A stretch of DNA of 64,000 bases from Shewanella gaetbuli (GTDB lineage Bacteria > Pseudomonadota > Gammaproteobacteria > Enterobacterales > Shewanellaceae). Of the stretch, positions 55,460-64,000 are shown piece by piece (within the stretch, counting starts at the first letter, position 1; each line of letters starts with the position of its first letter). The notes under the pieces were generated by a model that saw only the letters and a program-made list of their open reading frames with translations, was not told the DNA's origin and did not search any database. The DNA is taken from contig NZ_JAKIKP010000002.1 in the NCBI RefSeq assembly GCF_023284065.1, forward strand, positions 62,001 to 126,000, given 5' to 3'. The position numbers were made by a program, and so were the translations under genes.

Positions 55460-56163
55460 AATTCATCACCTTGATGCTGTAAAATGGCTTCGGCTAGCAG
55501 AAAATCATAAATATCATCTATATCGATAGCACGAGCTTTAGGCACTTCTATACTTGTGAGCTTTCCTGCAAACAAATTATCATGTGTTAACACGTAAGAC
55601 GGTGTGGTGCTATAGACCACTGTAGTGATGTCATACACGTCTGGCACATCCTGTCGCCTTGCAAACAAGCCTTGATGCTGATTGACGATATTCACTTCGC
55701 CATCTGCATCTCGAGTCACCATATTAAAAAATGGACTTCTATTAGCTGGGGTCACTGAAATACATGCATCAAATGTCATTTCATTTGGGGTTGATAACGC
55801 GTCAACCGATGCAACAATATCATCAACATGTCTAAGTGGGCTGGTCGCAGGTAAGCTAACAAAATAATCAAATTCACCATAATGTCGTAATACCCATTGG
55901 CAGGCATGTTGCCAAGATAGCCACTCTGCACAGGTATCTGATGCCAATTCGGCTGGACGGTCTATCACAATAGCGCCTGCATCTTTTGAAATCTGCGCTA
56001 TTTCAGCATCTTCAGTCGAGACAAATACAGCGTCTATCATTGGGGTTGCTAGCGCACAGTCAATAGCGTATTTGATCAGCGGCTTACCACATAGAGGTTT
56101 AATATTTTTTTTAGGTAACCCCTTTGAGCCACCTCTTGCAAAGATAAATCCATAAACCTTCAT
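55453..56163 (-). CDS. legF: CMP-nonulosonate cytidylyltransferase (LegF/NeuA type)
   Basis: Activates the free nonulosonic acid with CTP to the CMP-sugar used by Maf. 236 residues with the CMP-sugar synthase N-terminal motif FARGGSKGLPKKNIKPLCGKPL (Arg, Lys and Asn of the nucleotide site). Whether it prefers legionaminic, pseudaminic or sialic acid cannot be decided by motif, but its neighbours favour the legionaminic type. Overlaps the oxidoreductase stop in ATGA. Confidence 0.85.
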   Translation of the reverse strand: MKVYGFIFARGGSKGLPKKNIKPLCGKPLIKYAIDCALATPMIDAVFVSTEDAEIAQISKDAGAIVIDRPAELASDTCAEWLSWQHACQWVLRHYGEFDYFVSLPATSPLRHVDDIVASVDALSTPNEMTFDACISVTPANRSPFFNMVTRDADGEVNIVNQHQGLFARRQDVPDVYDITTVVYSTTPSYVLTHDNLFAGKLTSIEVPKARAIDIDDIYDFLLAEAILQHQGDELC

Positions 56164-57158
56164 GCTTCACCTACATATTGAGCACTATTTTTAATGGTCT
56201 CTATTAAGCGAACTGTGTTGGTTGCTGCTGTAATTGAGGCGATGTTTTGTGTCGCAAAAGTCTCTGATGAGTTTTCACTTGCCACATTAATAAATGCATT
56301 AAGCATTTCAATATACATTAAATTCCGATCCCATTCGGGTTCCCAATAATGCTGCTTTTTACCTTCTATTGAATATTGAGTCAGGCTGTTTTCTATCAAG
56401 TCCCATTCAATCCGCCCTAAAGAGCCAACAATGACACAGTGCCGTTGGGCAGGTTGTTGTAAAAAATCCATATGTAACTGGCATATAACTCCACTGCTAT
56501 TATGAAGTGTTACATCGGCAATATCTTCAACCTGAAGATTAAGCTGTTTTGACTGCCTTAAGATGGCATGGCTTACTTGCCAGTCACCAAACAGCCATTG
56601 TAAATAATCCAATTCGTGACTGAGCTCTAAAAGCGCTCCTCCACCTAGGTGCGCATTTGCCGATACGGTTTGTCGATAATCTTTAGTGGGACGCCAATGG
56701 GGCAAATATTGCCCTACACTGCAAGAGCAATGAAATACCTCACCAATAACATTATCAATTAGTAAAGCTTTCAACTTTTGTGCCGTGGGCATAAATCGTA
56801 AGCAATACCCCACAGCAGTTGGAGTTTGATGTTGCTGCGAGAGATGTTCGAGTTGTGTGGCTTGTTCAACCGAAGTACACACTGGTTTTTCAATTAATAG
56901 TGGAATTTTTGCTTCTATAAGCGGAATAGCATGTTCTGCATGAAAAGTTGCCGGAGACGCTATAATGACCAAGTCAGGATTAAGTGGGATGATTTGCTCA
57001 ATAGAATTTAGTACTTCATCAGCGTACTCCACATGAGAATTAACCCTACGTCCACTAGCCGAAACTGCATAAATTTTGGCTTTTGGCATTAAATACCGCA
57101 AATTTTTTCTGTGGCGGGTGGCAATATTTCCCAGCCCAATAACAACAAGTGTCTTCAT
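56160..57158 (-). CDS. Gfo/Idh/MocA oxidoreductase, PtmF-like
   Basis: A 332-residue NAD(P)-dependent oxidoreductase with Rossmann motif GLGNIATRH and the EKPVC motif of the family. A gene of the same kind (ptmF) lies between ptmE and ptmB/legF in Campylobacter clusters, the same relative position as here. The role is unknown in detail. Overlaps ptmE by four bases (ATGA). Confidence 0.75.
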   Translation of the reverse strand: MKTLVVIGLGNIATRHRKNLRYLMPKAKIYAVSASGRRVNSHVEYADEVLNSIEQIIPLNPDLVIIASPATFHAEHAIPLIEAKIPLLIEKPVCTSVEQATQLEHLSQQHQTPTAVGYCLRFMPTAQKLKALLIDNVIGEVFHCSCSVGQYLPHWRPTKDYRQTVSANAHLGGGALLELSHELDYLQWLFGDWQVSHAILRQSKQLNLQVEDIADVTLHNSSGVICQLHMDFLQQPAQRHCVIVGSLGRIEWDLIENSLTQYSIEGKKQHYWEPEWDRNLMYIEMLNAFINVASENSSETFATQNIASITAATNTVRLIETIKNSAQYVGEA

Positions 57159-58213
57159 TCACTCATTCCCAGCGCACATATATCTGCTTGAGCGCGGTTG
57201 AAATCATCTAATCGGCCAATATCCAGCCAATACTCATGCAATGGGAACATTAAAACTTTATTTCCTGACTCAATGTTAGCCTCCAGAAGGCTAGGCATAT
57301 CCACCACTTGGTTTGCATGAACTTGTTGCACCACTTCAGGAGAAACCACATAAATTCCTGCGTTAACAAAAAAGCGTTGGGTGGGTTTTTCTTCCATACT
57401 GACCACTGTGTTGCCTTGCCCATTTATCACACCATAAGGAATTTGATACTCATATTCACGCACACACATTGTTCCATACGCTTGATTCTCATTATGAAAA
57501 TCCAATAAACGTTGAAAGTCGACTTTTGTGAGCACATCGCCATTCATCATGATCAGTGGCAGTTGCGGTAAATCTTTTGGTAATAAACCTAGCGCCCCAC
57601 CTGTACCTAACGGGCTTTGTTCATGAACATAAGTAATATTGACATTTAATCGACTACCATCGCCAAAATATGACTTTATTTGCTCAGGCATAAAATGGGT
57701 AGAAATATAAAAATTAACAAAGCCTGCTTTGGCAAAATTTAATATTGTCATTTCTAACAATGGCTTGTTACCTACCTTCAACATCGGTTTAGGACAATTA
57801 TCCGTTAAAGGCCTTAACCGAGTACCAAATCCTCCAGCCATAATCAGTACTGGGTTCTCATAATATGGCTGGTTTAATGCTTGCTTTAATGTTTGTAAGC
57901 CAACCACCTTTTCATCGCTAATTAAGGGGACGGCTAGAATACTTTTTTGCTCCATCAAGCGAATAAGCTTTTGTTTAGGCGTGTCAATATTGGCGGTAAT
58001 AGGATTGGGGTTCATGACTTTGCTGACAGGTACATTCAAAGTCATATTGTTTAATAACGCTCGACGAATATCCCCATCGGTCACTACGCCTTGTAAAGCA
58101 TCAGACTCATCCACAACTAATGCTACTTGCAATGCATGTTGATTAATAATTTCAAGTGCATCACGTATCGACTGTTCTGGGCTTAAAGCGACATCTTTCC
58201 AATACTTATTCAT
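57155..58213 (-). CDS. ptmE: CBS-domain sugar-1-phosphate nucleotidyltransferase, PtmE-like
   Basis: A 352-residue protein with two CBS domains (about 1-115) followed by a nucleotidyltransferase domain with GGFGTRLRPLT (127-137) and PKPMLKV (141-147). This is the architecture of Campylobacter PtmE, which makes GDP-glucosamine for legionaminic acid. The CBS pair may give nucleotide feedback control. ATG overlaps the preceding stop by 8 bases. Confidence 0.82.
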   Translation of the reverse strand: MNKYWKDVALSPEQSIRDALEIINQHALQVALVVDESDALQGVVTDGDIRRALLNNMTLNVPVSKVMNPNPITANIDTPKQKLIRLMEQKSILAVPLISDEKVVGLQTLKQALNQPYYENPVLIMAGGFGTRLRPLTDNCPKPMLKVGNKPLLEMTILNFAKAGFVNFYISTHFMPEQIKSYFGDGSRLNVNITYVHEQSPLGTGGALGLLPKDLPQLPLIMMNGDVLTKVDFQRLLDFHNENQAYGTMCVREYEYQIPYGVINGQGNTVVSMEEKPTQRFFVNAGIYVVSPEVVQQVHANQVVDMPSLLEANIESGNKVLMFPLHEYWLDIGRLDDFNRAQADICALGMSE

Positions 58214-58862
58214 GTTGTTGGGTCCTATTTACAACCTGCGATCGGAAACCATACACAATACTGTTTTGCTCAATATTATGGGTCACTGTAGCACCCGCTC
58301 CGACAATAACATTTTGCTCAATGGTGATTCCTTGAATAACCGTAGCACTCGTACCAATATGAACTCCTGCTCCTGTGGTGACATTGCCACAAATTGTCGC
58401 TCTGGGTGCAAGATGATTATTTGCCCCTATGTCACAGTCATGTTCAACAATAGCACCAGTATTAACAATGGTATGAGCGTTCACTCGTGTATTCGCTTGT
58501 ATCACTACGTTATTCATAACTTGCACACCTTGTGCCAATATTGCCGATTTAGACACAATGGAATTCGGTGAAATAATTGTGGCAAACTGATAACCTAACT
58601 GATGATAAAACTGACAAAGTTTTTGACGATGTGCTTGGTTAGGTAAGCTACCCACCCCATTAACTAGCAGAACATCATCTGGTGAGAAACGTGAAATATC
58701 ATCATCATGCCGCAGATGAGTAATCCCGTTAAACACTTGATTATTAAAGCTTACATCGGGGCTGACATAGGCGACTACAGGCGGCAATTCAAGTTGTTCA
58801 ATCAAGTCCATTAACACGCAGGCGTGCCCACCACTTCCTATCATCACTAATGATTTACTCAT
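58206..58862 (-). CDS. NeuD/PglD/LegH-family acetyltransferase
   Basis: A 218-residue transferase with an N-terminal Rossmann-like half (IGSGGHACVLMD) and a C-terminal left-handed beta helix. Members either O-acetylate sialic acid (NeuD) or N-acetylate a 4-amino sugar nucleotide (PglD, LegH), so it could supply the N-acetyl step after LegC. The ATG at 58862, with GGAG upstream, overlaps legI by 8 bases. Confidence 0.8.
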   Translation of the reverse strand: MSKSLVMIGSGGHACVLMDLIEQLELPPVVAYVSPDVSFNNQVFNGITHLRHDDDISRFSPDDVLLVNGVGSLPNQAHRQKLCQFYHQLGYQFATIISPNSIVSKSAILAQGVQVMNNVVIQANTRVNAHTIVNTGAIVEHDCDIGANNHLAPRATICGNVTTGAGVHIGTSATVIQGITIEQNVIVGAGATVTHNIEQNSIVYGFRSQVVNRTQQHE

Positions 58863-59937
58863 CAATTAACTCTCCAGCGAGGTAGTTTTTACTGGCAATT
58901 TCCCCAGATGTTAGGCGCCATAAATGGTCGGGTGACATACCATTACCAGGGCGTTTTATTGTCAAATTATTGTCAGTAAAATACTCGCCTTTGATAATGT
59001 CTGTTTGAGCTACAAGACTTTTTCTGGCGACATGGAGATTGTTTAACTCTGATGGCGTGGGTATTTTGATGCCATCTCCAAGAGCTTGTTCTACCTCTCG
59101 AATAGCGCTAACCATTAACGATAACTTGTCTGGCTCTATCGACGCCGGATGATCGGGGCCGGGTAATGTACAATCTAAGGTAAAATGTTTCTCAATAACC
59201 TGTGCACGCTTGGCAACCGCGGCAATAGGAATAGTAATCCCTTTACTGTGATCAGAATAACCCACGACTAGCCCAAATTGATCGCGTAGAGTGTCCATCG
59301 CATTTAAATTAATTTCATTAAAAGGCGCAGGATATTCAGTTGTACAGTGCAAAAGAATGACATTATCTTTCAAGGCTCGCTGACCGGCTTCAGATTGAAA
59401 AGCCTTTTCAAATGCCTCCTGTGATGGAGCGGCATTGTTGGACTCGGTATACCCAAATGCAATAACCGCTAAAGCATGCTTAACCTCTGCCAGCGTGGCC
59501 ATACCGGTTGATAAAATAATGTTCAATCCTGTTCGCGCATGAGCCAACACAAACGGACTATTAGTTAGTTCACCTGAGGGGATTTTTAAACGGCTCACTC
59601 TGATTTGATTAACCAAAAAATCTAAGCTTTCAAAATCAAATGCCGTTGATAAGAACTCAATATTTTGGCTTCTGCAGTATTCGAGTAGCTGAAAATGTTC
59701 GTCATGGCTTAACTCTAAACGGGTCAACATACTCAATTGTGACTCTTCAGCTCCAGTTGATTTTATTTGATATTGCGCCTTACTTGCAGACTGAGTTACC
59801 AAATTTTTTGCTTTAAAGGTCTGAAATTTAACAATATCAACCCCAGCTTTAACTGCTGCATCAACTAGCTTTAACGCCATATTAAGTGAACCATTATGAT
59901 TGACACCCGCTTCAGCTATCACCAATGTTTGCTTCAT
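58855..59937 (-). CDS. legI: Nonulosonic acid synthase (LegI/NeuB)
   Basis: Condenses a six-carbon amino sugar with phosphoenolpyruvate to a nine-carbon nonulosonic acid. The 360 residues include the NeuB barrel (IAEAGVNHNG at 7-16, KFQTFKA) and a C-terminal SAF/antifreeze-like domain (about 290-355). Named LegI from the adjacent legG, legF and ptmE; a sialic or pseudaminic acid synthase is the alternative. Start overlaps the deacetylase stop in ATGA. Confidence 0.9.
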   Translation of the reverse strand: MKQTLVIAEAGVNHNGSLNMALKLVDAAVKAGVDIVKFQTFKAKNLVTQSASKAQYQIKSTGAEESQLSMLTRLELSHDEHFQLLEYCRSQNIEFLSTAFDFESLDFLVNQIRVSRLKIPSGELTNSPFVLAHARTGLNIILSTGMATLAEVKHALAVIAFGYTESNNAAPSQEAFEKAFQSEAGQRALKDNVILLHCTTEYPAPFNEINLNAMDTLRDQFGLVVGYSDHSKGITIPIAAVAKRAQVIEKHFTLDCTLPGPDHPASIEPDKLSLMVSAIREVEQALGDGIKIPTPSELNNLHVARKSLVAQTDIIKGEYFTDNNLTIKRPGNGMSPDHLWRLTSGEIASKNYLAGELIDE

Positions 59938-60611
59938 TTGATTATCTCTTTTAGCAACATAAACGCTTCTGCAGACTCACATCCTGCCTGAACACCTCGA
60001 ATGTGCCCTAAAGATTTGACTGCTGTTAAGCTACGTGGAAATGGAAATTCACCTAACTCAGATGTATATAACGATAAAATGGCTATTTTTTTCTCTACAA
60101 ACTCAGATATATCCACAAAAACATTAGGGCTAAATATCGCATTACCCGGCTTAATATTAAAATCGGTTTCAGATAATGTCTCGTAAGCTAATATTTTTTC
60201 AATGAAGGGGTATCTAAAAGATTTGGTGGTAGATGCAACAATATCAAATACAACCTCATGATCACTATGAACATCATTGCGAAATGGGCTATAGACAATT
60301 TGAGGTTTTACCTGATTAATAATCGATGAAAAAGCGCTAACTAAATTACTTTTTGATTCAGTGTCTAAAAATGCTGGCGAGAACGCTAACTGATGAACAG
60401 ATTTAAAACCATATTGCTTTGTTACCGCCGCGACTTCATGTTGCCGTTTTAAAATGGCCTGCTCAGAATAACCTGAATCAGAAGACATATTAGTGACGAT
60501 TAACCAATGAATTTCATCACCATTTTGTTTGTGCTTTAATAATGTTCCACCACAACCAAGTGATTCATCATCAGCATGAGGGGCCACCACTAACACGCTT
60601 TTATTAGACAT
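59934..60611 (-). CDS. PIG-L family deacetylase
   Basis: A 225-residue LmbE/PIG-L metal-dependent deacetylase. The motif APHADDESLGCGG (Asp-Asp-Glu) and the later HSDHE supply the metal ligands. It could remove an N-acetyl group from an intermediate or from the final sugar so that another group can be added. The ATG at 60611 overlaps the legG stop by 8 bases, and an in-frame ATG 14 codons further upstream is rejected for that reason. Confidence 0.85.
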   Translation of the reverse strand: MSNKSVLVVAPHADDESLGCGGTLLKHKQNGDEIHWLIVTNMSSDSGYSEQAILKRQHEVAAVTKQYGFKSVHQLAFSPAFLDTESKSNLVSAFSSIINQVKPQIVYSPFRNDVHSDHEVVFDIVASTTKSFRYPFIEKILAYETLSETDFNIKPGNAIFSPNVFVDISEFVEKKIAILSLYTSELGEFPFPRSLTAVKSLGHIRGVQAGCESAEAFMLLKEIIK

Positions 60612-61755
60612 ATAAAGGGTCCTCAGGCTTATTGATAAGCGATTTAAAATCAATAGTGTTAATTAGTTCATGGGCTTTTTTCGCAGAATTACCATCACCA
60701 TAAATATTAGTGACTTGGTTCATTTTAGCCACAAAATCAGCTGAAGCTATTTCATTTAACCCTGTTTGAATAGCTTCTACGGAGGAGTCTACAAACACAA
60801 CATTATCTGAACAATCTCGGCCTCTTTGACGTAAGCCAACATTTAAACAAGGGATTGGGATACTTGCTGACTCAAGCAACCCAGCCGACGAGTTACCCAC
60901 AATGAGGTTACATGCCTTAAAAAGGCTAACAAATTCATCCCGGGGTAAATTTCCATACAGTGTTATTGCAGTATTTTTTGCAGCTAAGTCTGACAATGTT
61001 GAAACAATTAACGCATTCCCTGGGTCACTATTAGGGGCACCTATAAAGCAATGATAGCCATTTTTTATTAACGTCATCAGCATATCGTTAATAATCTGGG
61101 GAGCTTTTAGCACCTCACTCTTTATAGGATGGAAAATAACCAGCGCAGCGGGTTTATCGACGGCTTTACCAGCAATACACTCTTTTATTCCCTCAATTGG
61201 CGCAACTGCTTTAAACTTATCGAGCGCAATGCTTCCCACATTAAAAATGCGATTAGCAGGTTCTTTTAATGCCAATAAACGTGCTTGGTGCACCTCTGTG
61301 CTGACAAAGTGTACCGTCGATAACTTGCTTACCGCATGGCGAATGGGGTTGTCGATATATCCATCACAAGCATGATCCCCCCCATAAAAATGTAAAGTGG
61401 GAATGGATAAGTATCCCCCAAGTAATGCGCCCACCATCACATCTTCTCTATCACCAGCATAAATAATTAAATCAGGCGAAAATGCCGCAACAGCATCAAC
61501 CGCTGATAGCAATAAAATGGATGCACTTTTAAGTCTGGATTTTGCGCTATCACTATGAAGTAAACTATCAATTTCAAGAAGCACATCAAAACCATCTCGA
61601 TGAATATCTTTTACGCTATAACCATGAATGGAAGTGTTATGTGTTCCACCCACTAGTAACTTCAATTCAATATCAACATCATTATGCAGTCGATGATACA
61701 AGGGGCTTAACAAATCATAATCAGACCTAATCGAGGTCAGTGCTAAAATTTTCAT
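60604..61755 (-). CDS. legG: UDP/GDP-sugar 2-epimerase, hydrolysing (LegG/NeuC)
   Basis: A 383-residue member of the hydrolysing 2-epimerase family, which inverts C2 and releases the nucleotide to give the substrate for LegI. The start MKILALTSIRSDYDLL and the C-terminal GNSSAGLLESASIPIPCLNVG...RQRGRD segment are typical. The start shares a base with the upstream stop (TAATG). Confidence 0.9.
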   Translation of the reverse strand: MKILALTSIRSDYDLLSPLYHRLHNDVDIELKLLVGGTHNTSIHGYSVKDIHRDGFDVLLEIDSLLHSDSAKSRLKSASILLLSAVDAVAAFSPDLIIYAGDREDVMVGALLGGYLSIPTLHFYGGDHACDGYIDNPIRHAVSKLSTVHFVSTEVHQARLLALKEPANRIFNVGSIALDKFKAVAPIEGIKECIAGKAVDKPAALVIFHPIKSEVLKAPQIINDMLMTLIKNGYHCFIGAPNSDPGNALIVSTLSDLAAKNTAITLYGNLPRDEFVSLFKACNLIVGNSSAGLLESASIPIPCLNVGLRQRGRDCSDNVVFVDSSVEAIQTGLNEIASADFVAKMNQVTNIYGDGNSAKKAHELINTIDFKSLINKPEDPLYV

Positions 61756-62582
61756 TAAAATATATCCGACATAGACATCTGTACAAAGATGTTGGGTTCG
61801 TTTGTCATATTAAAAGTACGGTAGCCAAAACGATAACCAAACGATGTAGTCACCCCCTCAGGTAAACTTTCATCATCTTGAATCGGTAAAATAATATTGT
61901 AATTTTGTCCTTTGGATAAATCTTGCAAGCGTCCCTTTAAACCTATGTGCATAATATCAGCAATATCATCAAAAGGTTTTACACCTAAACCATTGATATA
62001 ATTCCACTCTTGACTAGGTTTGTGAGTTCTCCAGTATTGAACATCAGGGTTTTCCATATTCAGCGTTAACGCACCAGTCGTATTCACACTTTTTAATTTT
62101 TCTATGGCAAAATCCATTGATAATGGAGTAACTTGCATCACCCTATACTCATCCGAAATAACCCACTGCAATCGTCTTATAAATCCAGGAGTAGAGTTTT
62201 CATTTGGAAAACCAAACACCATCGCTGGTTGATTAAATGCATTAATCACCTCATAGACACGCTCGGCTAATTCTTGGAAAAGTCCGTGTTTTCGGTAATC
62301 TACTCCAACCATAGTGGTCATTGATAAAAAACCTAAAATAGATTCGTTCTCTGACTCTAAATTCATCGGGACAACAGCGTAGTGACCGATCAGTTTTTCA
62401 CCATCAAAAGCCATCGAAACGATAGGATCACCAAATGGATTGTCAATGTAAGCCCATTGCCACAAAGATTTAGACAAGGGCTTTTCGAAAGACTCTAAAA
62501 ATAACTCAGCAATAGCATCATAATAATTGCTCAATTCATCTTTGGTAGTGACATCAACAATTTTAAAATTATGGCTCATCAT
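61755..62582 (-). CDS. GNAT-type N-acetyltransferase
   Basis: A 275-residue protein with a GNAT motif A-like stretch (GVDYRKHGLFQELAERVYE, near residue 105) and a C-terminal extension of unknown fold. The fold call is weaker than for its neighbours. It may acylate an amino group in the nonulosonate pathway. ATG at 62582 or 62579 (double ATG) after an AGAG site; an earlier GTG is in frame but lacks a site. Confidence 0.65.
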   Translation of the reverse strand: MMSHNFKIVDVTTKDELSNYYDAIAELFLESFEKPLSKSLWQWAYIDNPFGDPIVSMAFDGEKLIGHYAVVPMNLESENESILGFLSMTTMVGVDYRKHGLFQELAERVYEVINAFNQPAMVFGFPNENSTPGFIRRLQWVISDEYRVMQVTPLSMDFAIEKLKSVNTTGALTLNMENPDVQYWRTHKPSQEWNYINGLGVKPFDDIADIMHIGLKGRLQDLSKGQNYNIILPIQDDESLPEGVTTSFGYRFGYRTFNMTNEPNIFVQMSMSDIF

Positions 62583-62639
62583 TATTCTCTTCTTTTGTGA
62601 TTCAACATTAGACACAACATCATATGGTTTGGTCGATAG

Positions 62640-63791
62640 CTATCTATCTACACACAACGCACTGCTAGGAATATTAACAAGATGCTGTGAAAGCCACTGG
62701 GAATAGCTTAAGTCACCTCTTAGTGCATTTTTAAACATAGGCAAATGATGCATTAACGTCCATACAGGGCGAGTCATTACTCCATGACTATTCGTTTCAT
62801 TTAGCAATGTATTTCTCGACTCGACACTGGGACATATAACGGCATTAAGCCAATAATTAGATTTTGCATAACAAGGCTCTTCAACAAACTGAAAATCAGA
62901 ACCCGCAAAAAACTCACGATACTGCATAGCAAGCACACGCTTGCTAGCAATAAGTTCATTTATAACTTCCATTTGAGCACATCCCAACGCGGCATTGATA
63001 TTAGGCAAACGATGATTAAATCCCGGTTCATCATGATAAAACTCAAAAGCATGAGGCACTTTAGCTGTGGTCGTAATATGTTTGACATGCTGCCCAGCCT
63101 CACTTGAGGCACACAGCACAACGCCACCTCCACCAGTTGTAATAATTTTATTACCATTAAAACTGATTGCACCAAAATCGCCGATGGTGCCTGTATGACG
63201 GCCTTTGTACATTGAACCTAAACTTTCAGCAGCATCCTCTATCAGCTGTAATTGCCATTTTTTACTGATCACCCCTAACTCATCCATTTCAGCGGGGTGA
63301 CCAAAGGTATGCATTGGCATCAATGCTTTAATTCGTTGCCCCGTGGTTTTATGAATGCAGCCACGTTCAGTAATTGTGGCATGTTGATTAAGATACCTTT
63401 CCAATGCATTAGGGCACAGGCTCAAGCTGGTTTCAGACACATCAATGAAAATAGGCTGAGCACCTAAATGATAAAGAACATTACAAGTAGCCACAAAAGT
63501 CAGTGCTTGAGTGAGTACGAGATCACCTTGCTTCACGCCTGCTGAGTAAAGCGCCATTTGTAATGCAGCCGAACCATTAACAACAGCAACCGCTTTGGGA
63601 GACTGAGTAAAAGATTCAATTTTTTGCTCAAACTCATCAACATACTTGCCTACACTAGAAACAAAAGTACTATCAATGGTGTCCATCACGTAGCGTTTTT
63701 CGTTACCAACAAAAGTTGGAGCATGCAAAGGAACAAACTCATCAGTTTGAAAAGTATCGCGAATAAACTGGCAAATATGTTCAATATTCAT
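62640..63791 (-). CDS. legC: LegC-type sugar aminotransferase
   Basis: A 383-residue PLP-dependent DegT/DnrJ/EryC1 aminotransferase. The PLP-binding Lys is in SFNGNKIITTGGGG (about residue 185). The start MNIEHICQFIRDTFQTDEFVPLHAPTF matches the LegC subfamily, which converts a 4-keto to a 4-amino sugar nucleotide. ATG with AGGA upstream. Confidence 0.88.
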   Translation of the reverse strand: MNIEHICQFIRDTFQTDEFVPLHAPTFVGNEKRYVMDTIDSTFVSSVGKYVDEFEQKIESFTQSPKAVAVVNGSAALQMALYSAGVKQGDLVLTQALTFVATCNVLYHLGAQPIFIDVSETSLSLCPNALERYLNQHATITERGCIHKTTGQRIKALMPMHTFGHPAEMDELGVISKKWQLQLIEDAAESLGSMYKGRHTGTIGDFGAISFNGNKIITTGGGGVVLCASSEAGQHVKHITTTAKVPHAFEFYHDEPGFNHRLPNINAALGCAQMEVINELIASKRVLAMQYREFFAGSDFQFVEEPCYAKSNYWLNAVICPSVESRNTLLNETNSHGVMTRPVWTLMHHLPMFKNALRGDLSYSQWLSQHLVNIPSSALCVDR

Positions 63792-63798
63792 AATAGTC

Positions 63799-64000
63799 CT
63801 ACATTTTACCGTCTAAAGATTTACCCGTTTCTATATGAGCGAACTCCGGTATCATTTGATTAAACAGGTTAACCAACTGTGCTTTATTCCAGCGTTTTTC
63901 CTGTTTTAAGCGAATTATCTCGTTTTCGAAAAAGTTCAGTTGATGCTCATCAAAAGCATCAGGGTGATGAATGACACCAAGTTGAACAAAACGCTGCATA
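63799..64000 (-). CDS. C-terminus of nucleotide-sugar 4,6-dehydratase (partial, LegB role)
   Basis: The last 66 codons of a gene that runs beyond the window. The end (NKAQLVNLFNQMIPEF and ETGKSLDGKM) matches, from memory, the tail of CapD/FlaA1-like UDP-GlcNAc 4,6-dehydratase family proteins. It lies 7 bases before legC, where the LegB dehydratase step would be coded. The Met at 63999 is probably internal. Confidence 0.55.
   Translation of the reverse strand, partial: MQRFVQLGVIHHPDAFDEHQLNFFENEIIRLKQEKRWNKAQLVNLFNQMIPEFAHIETGKSLDGKM

Overview
The window is almost entirely one polar-flagellum and chemotaxis locus of a gammaproteobacterium, most likely a Shewanella. The gene order (flgB to flgL, two tandem flagellins, flaG, fliD, fliS, flrABC, fliE to flhB, flhAFG, fliA, cheYZAB, then ParC/ParP-type array-positioning genes) is that of Shewanella and Vibrio polar systems. 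Supporting this are the sigma54-dependent FlrA/FlrC regulators, the FlhF/FlhG polar number-control pair and the AT-rich DNA. The genus is an inference from layout and protein sequence; no rRNA or tRNA gene is present to confirm it.

Nearly all genes are on the minus strand, so the locus reads from right to left. From 64000 down to about 51600 lies a tightly coupled nonulosonic-acid operon of the legionaminic-acid type, the 3' end of a nucleotide-sugar dehydratase followed by legC, a GNAT, legG, a PIG-L deacetylase, legI, a NeuD/LegH-like transferase, ptmE, a Gfo/Idh oxidoreductase, legF, a ptmA-like SDR and a hexapeptide acyltransferase. It ends in a Maf flagellin glycosyltransferase with TPR repeats, so it probably makes and attaches the sugar that decorates the flagellins. 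Two small genes of unknown role (51032-51511, 50443-51003) follow. A short plus-strand group, flgA, flgM and flgN (48716-50359), runs toward them, and convergent transcripts meet at a two-way terminator near 50400.

From 48298 leftward come cheV and cheR, the rod/hook operons flgBCDE and flgFGHIJKL, flaA, flaB, flaG-fliD-(fliT-like)-fliS, flrA, flrBC, fliEFGHIJ, fliKLMNOPQR-flhB, flhAFG-fliA-cheYZAB, a small membrane protein, parC and parP. The start of one more gene (probably cheW) lies at bases 1-10.

The regulatory layout is readable. Sigma54 promoters of the form TGGCAT/C-N5-TTGC stand before flgB, flgF, flrB, fliE, fliK and flhA, and a possible one lies toward flgA. Perfectly spaced sigma28 promoters (TAAA-N15-GCCGATAA type) stand before flaB and flgM. 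Strong hairpin terminators follow flgE, flaA, flaB, fliS, flrA and flrC. This fits the cascade FlrA/sigma54, then FlrBC/sigma54, then FliA/FlgM. The most unusual points are three repeated FliM/CheZ-like peptides in the CheA linker, stem-loops in both flagellin leaders, a palindrome centred near -41 of a predicted flrA promoter, and the PIG-L deacetylase and GNAT inside the legionaminic-type operon.
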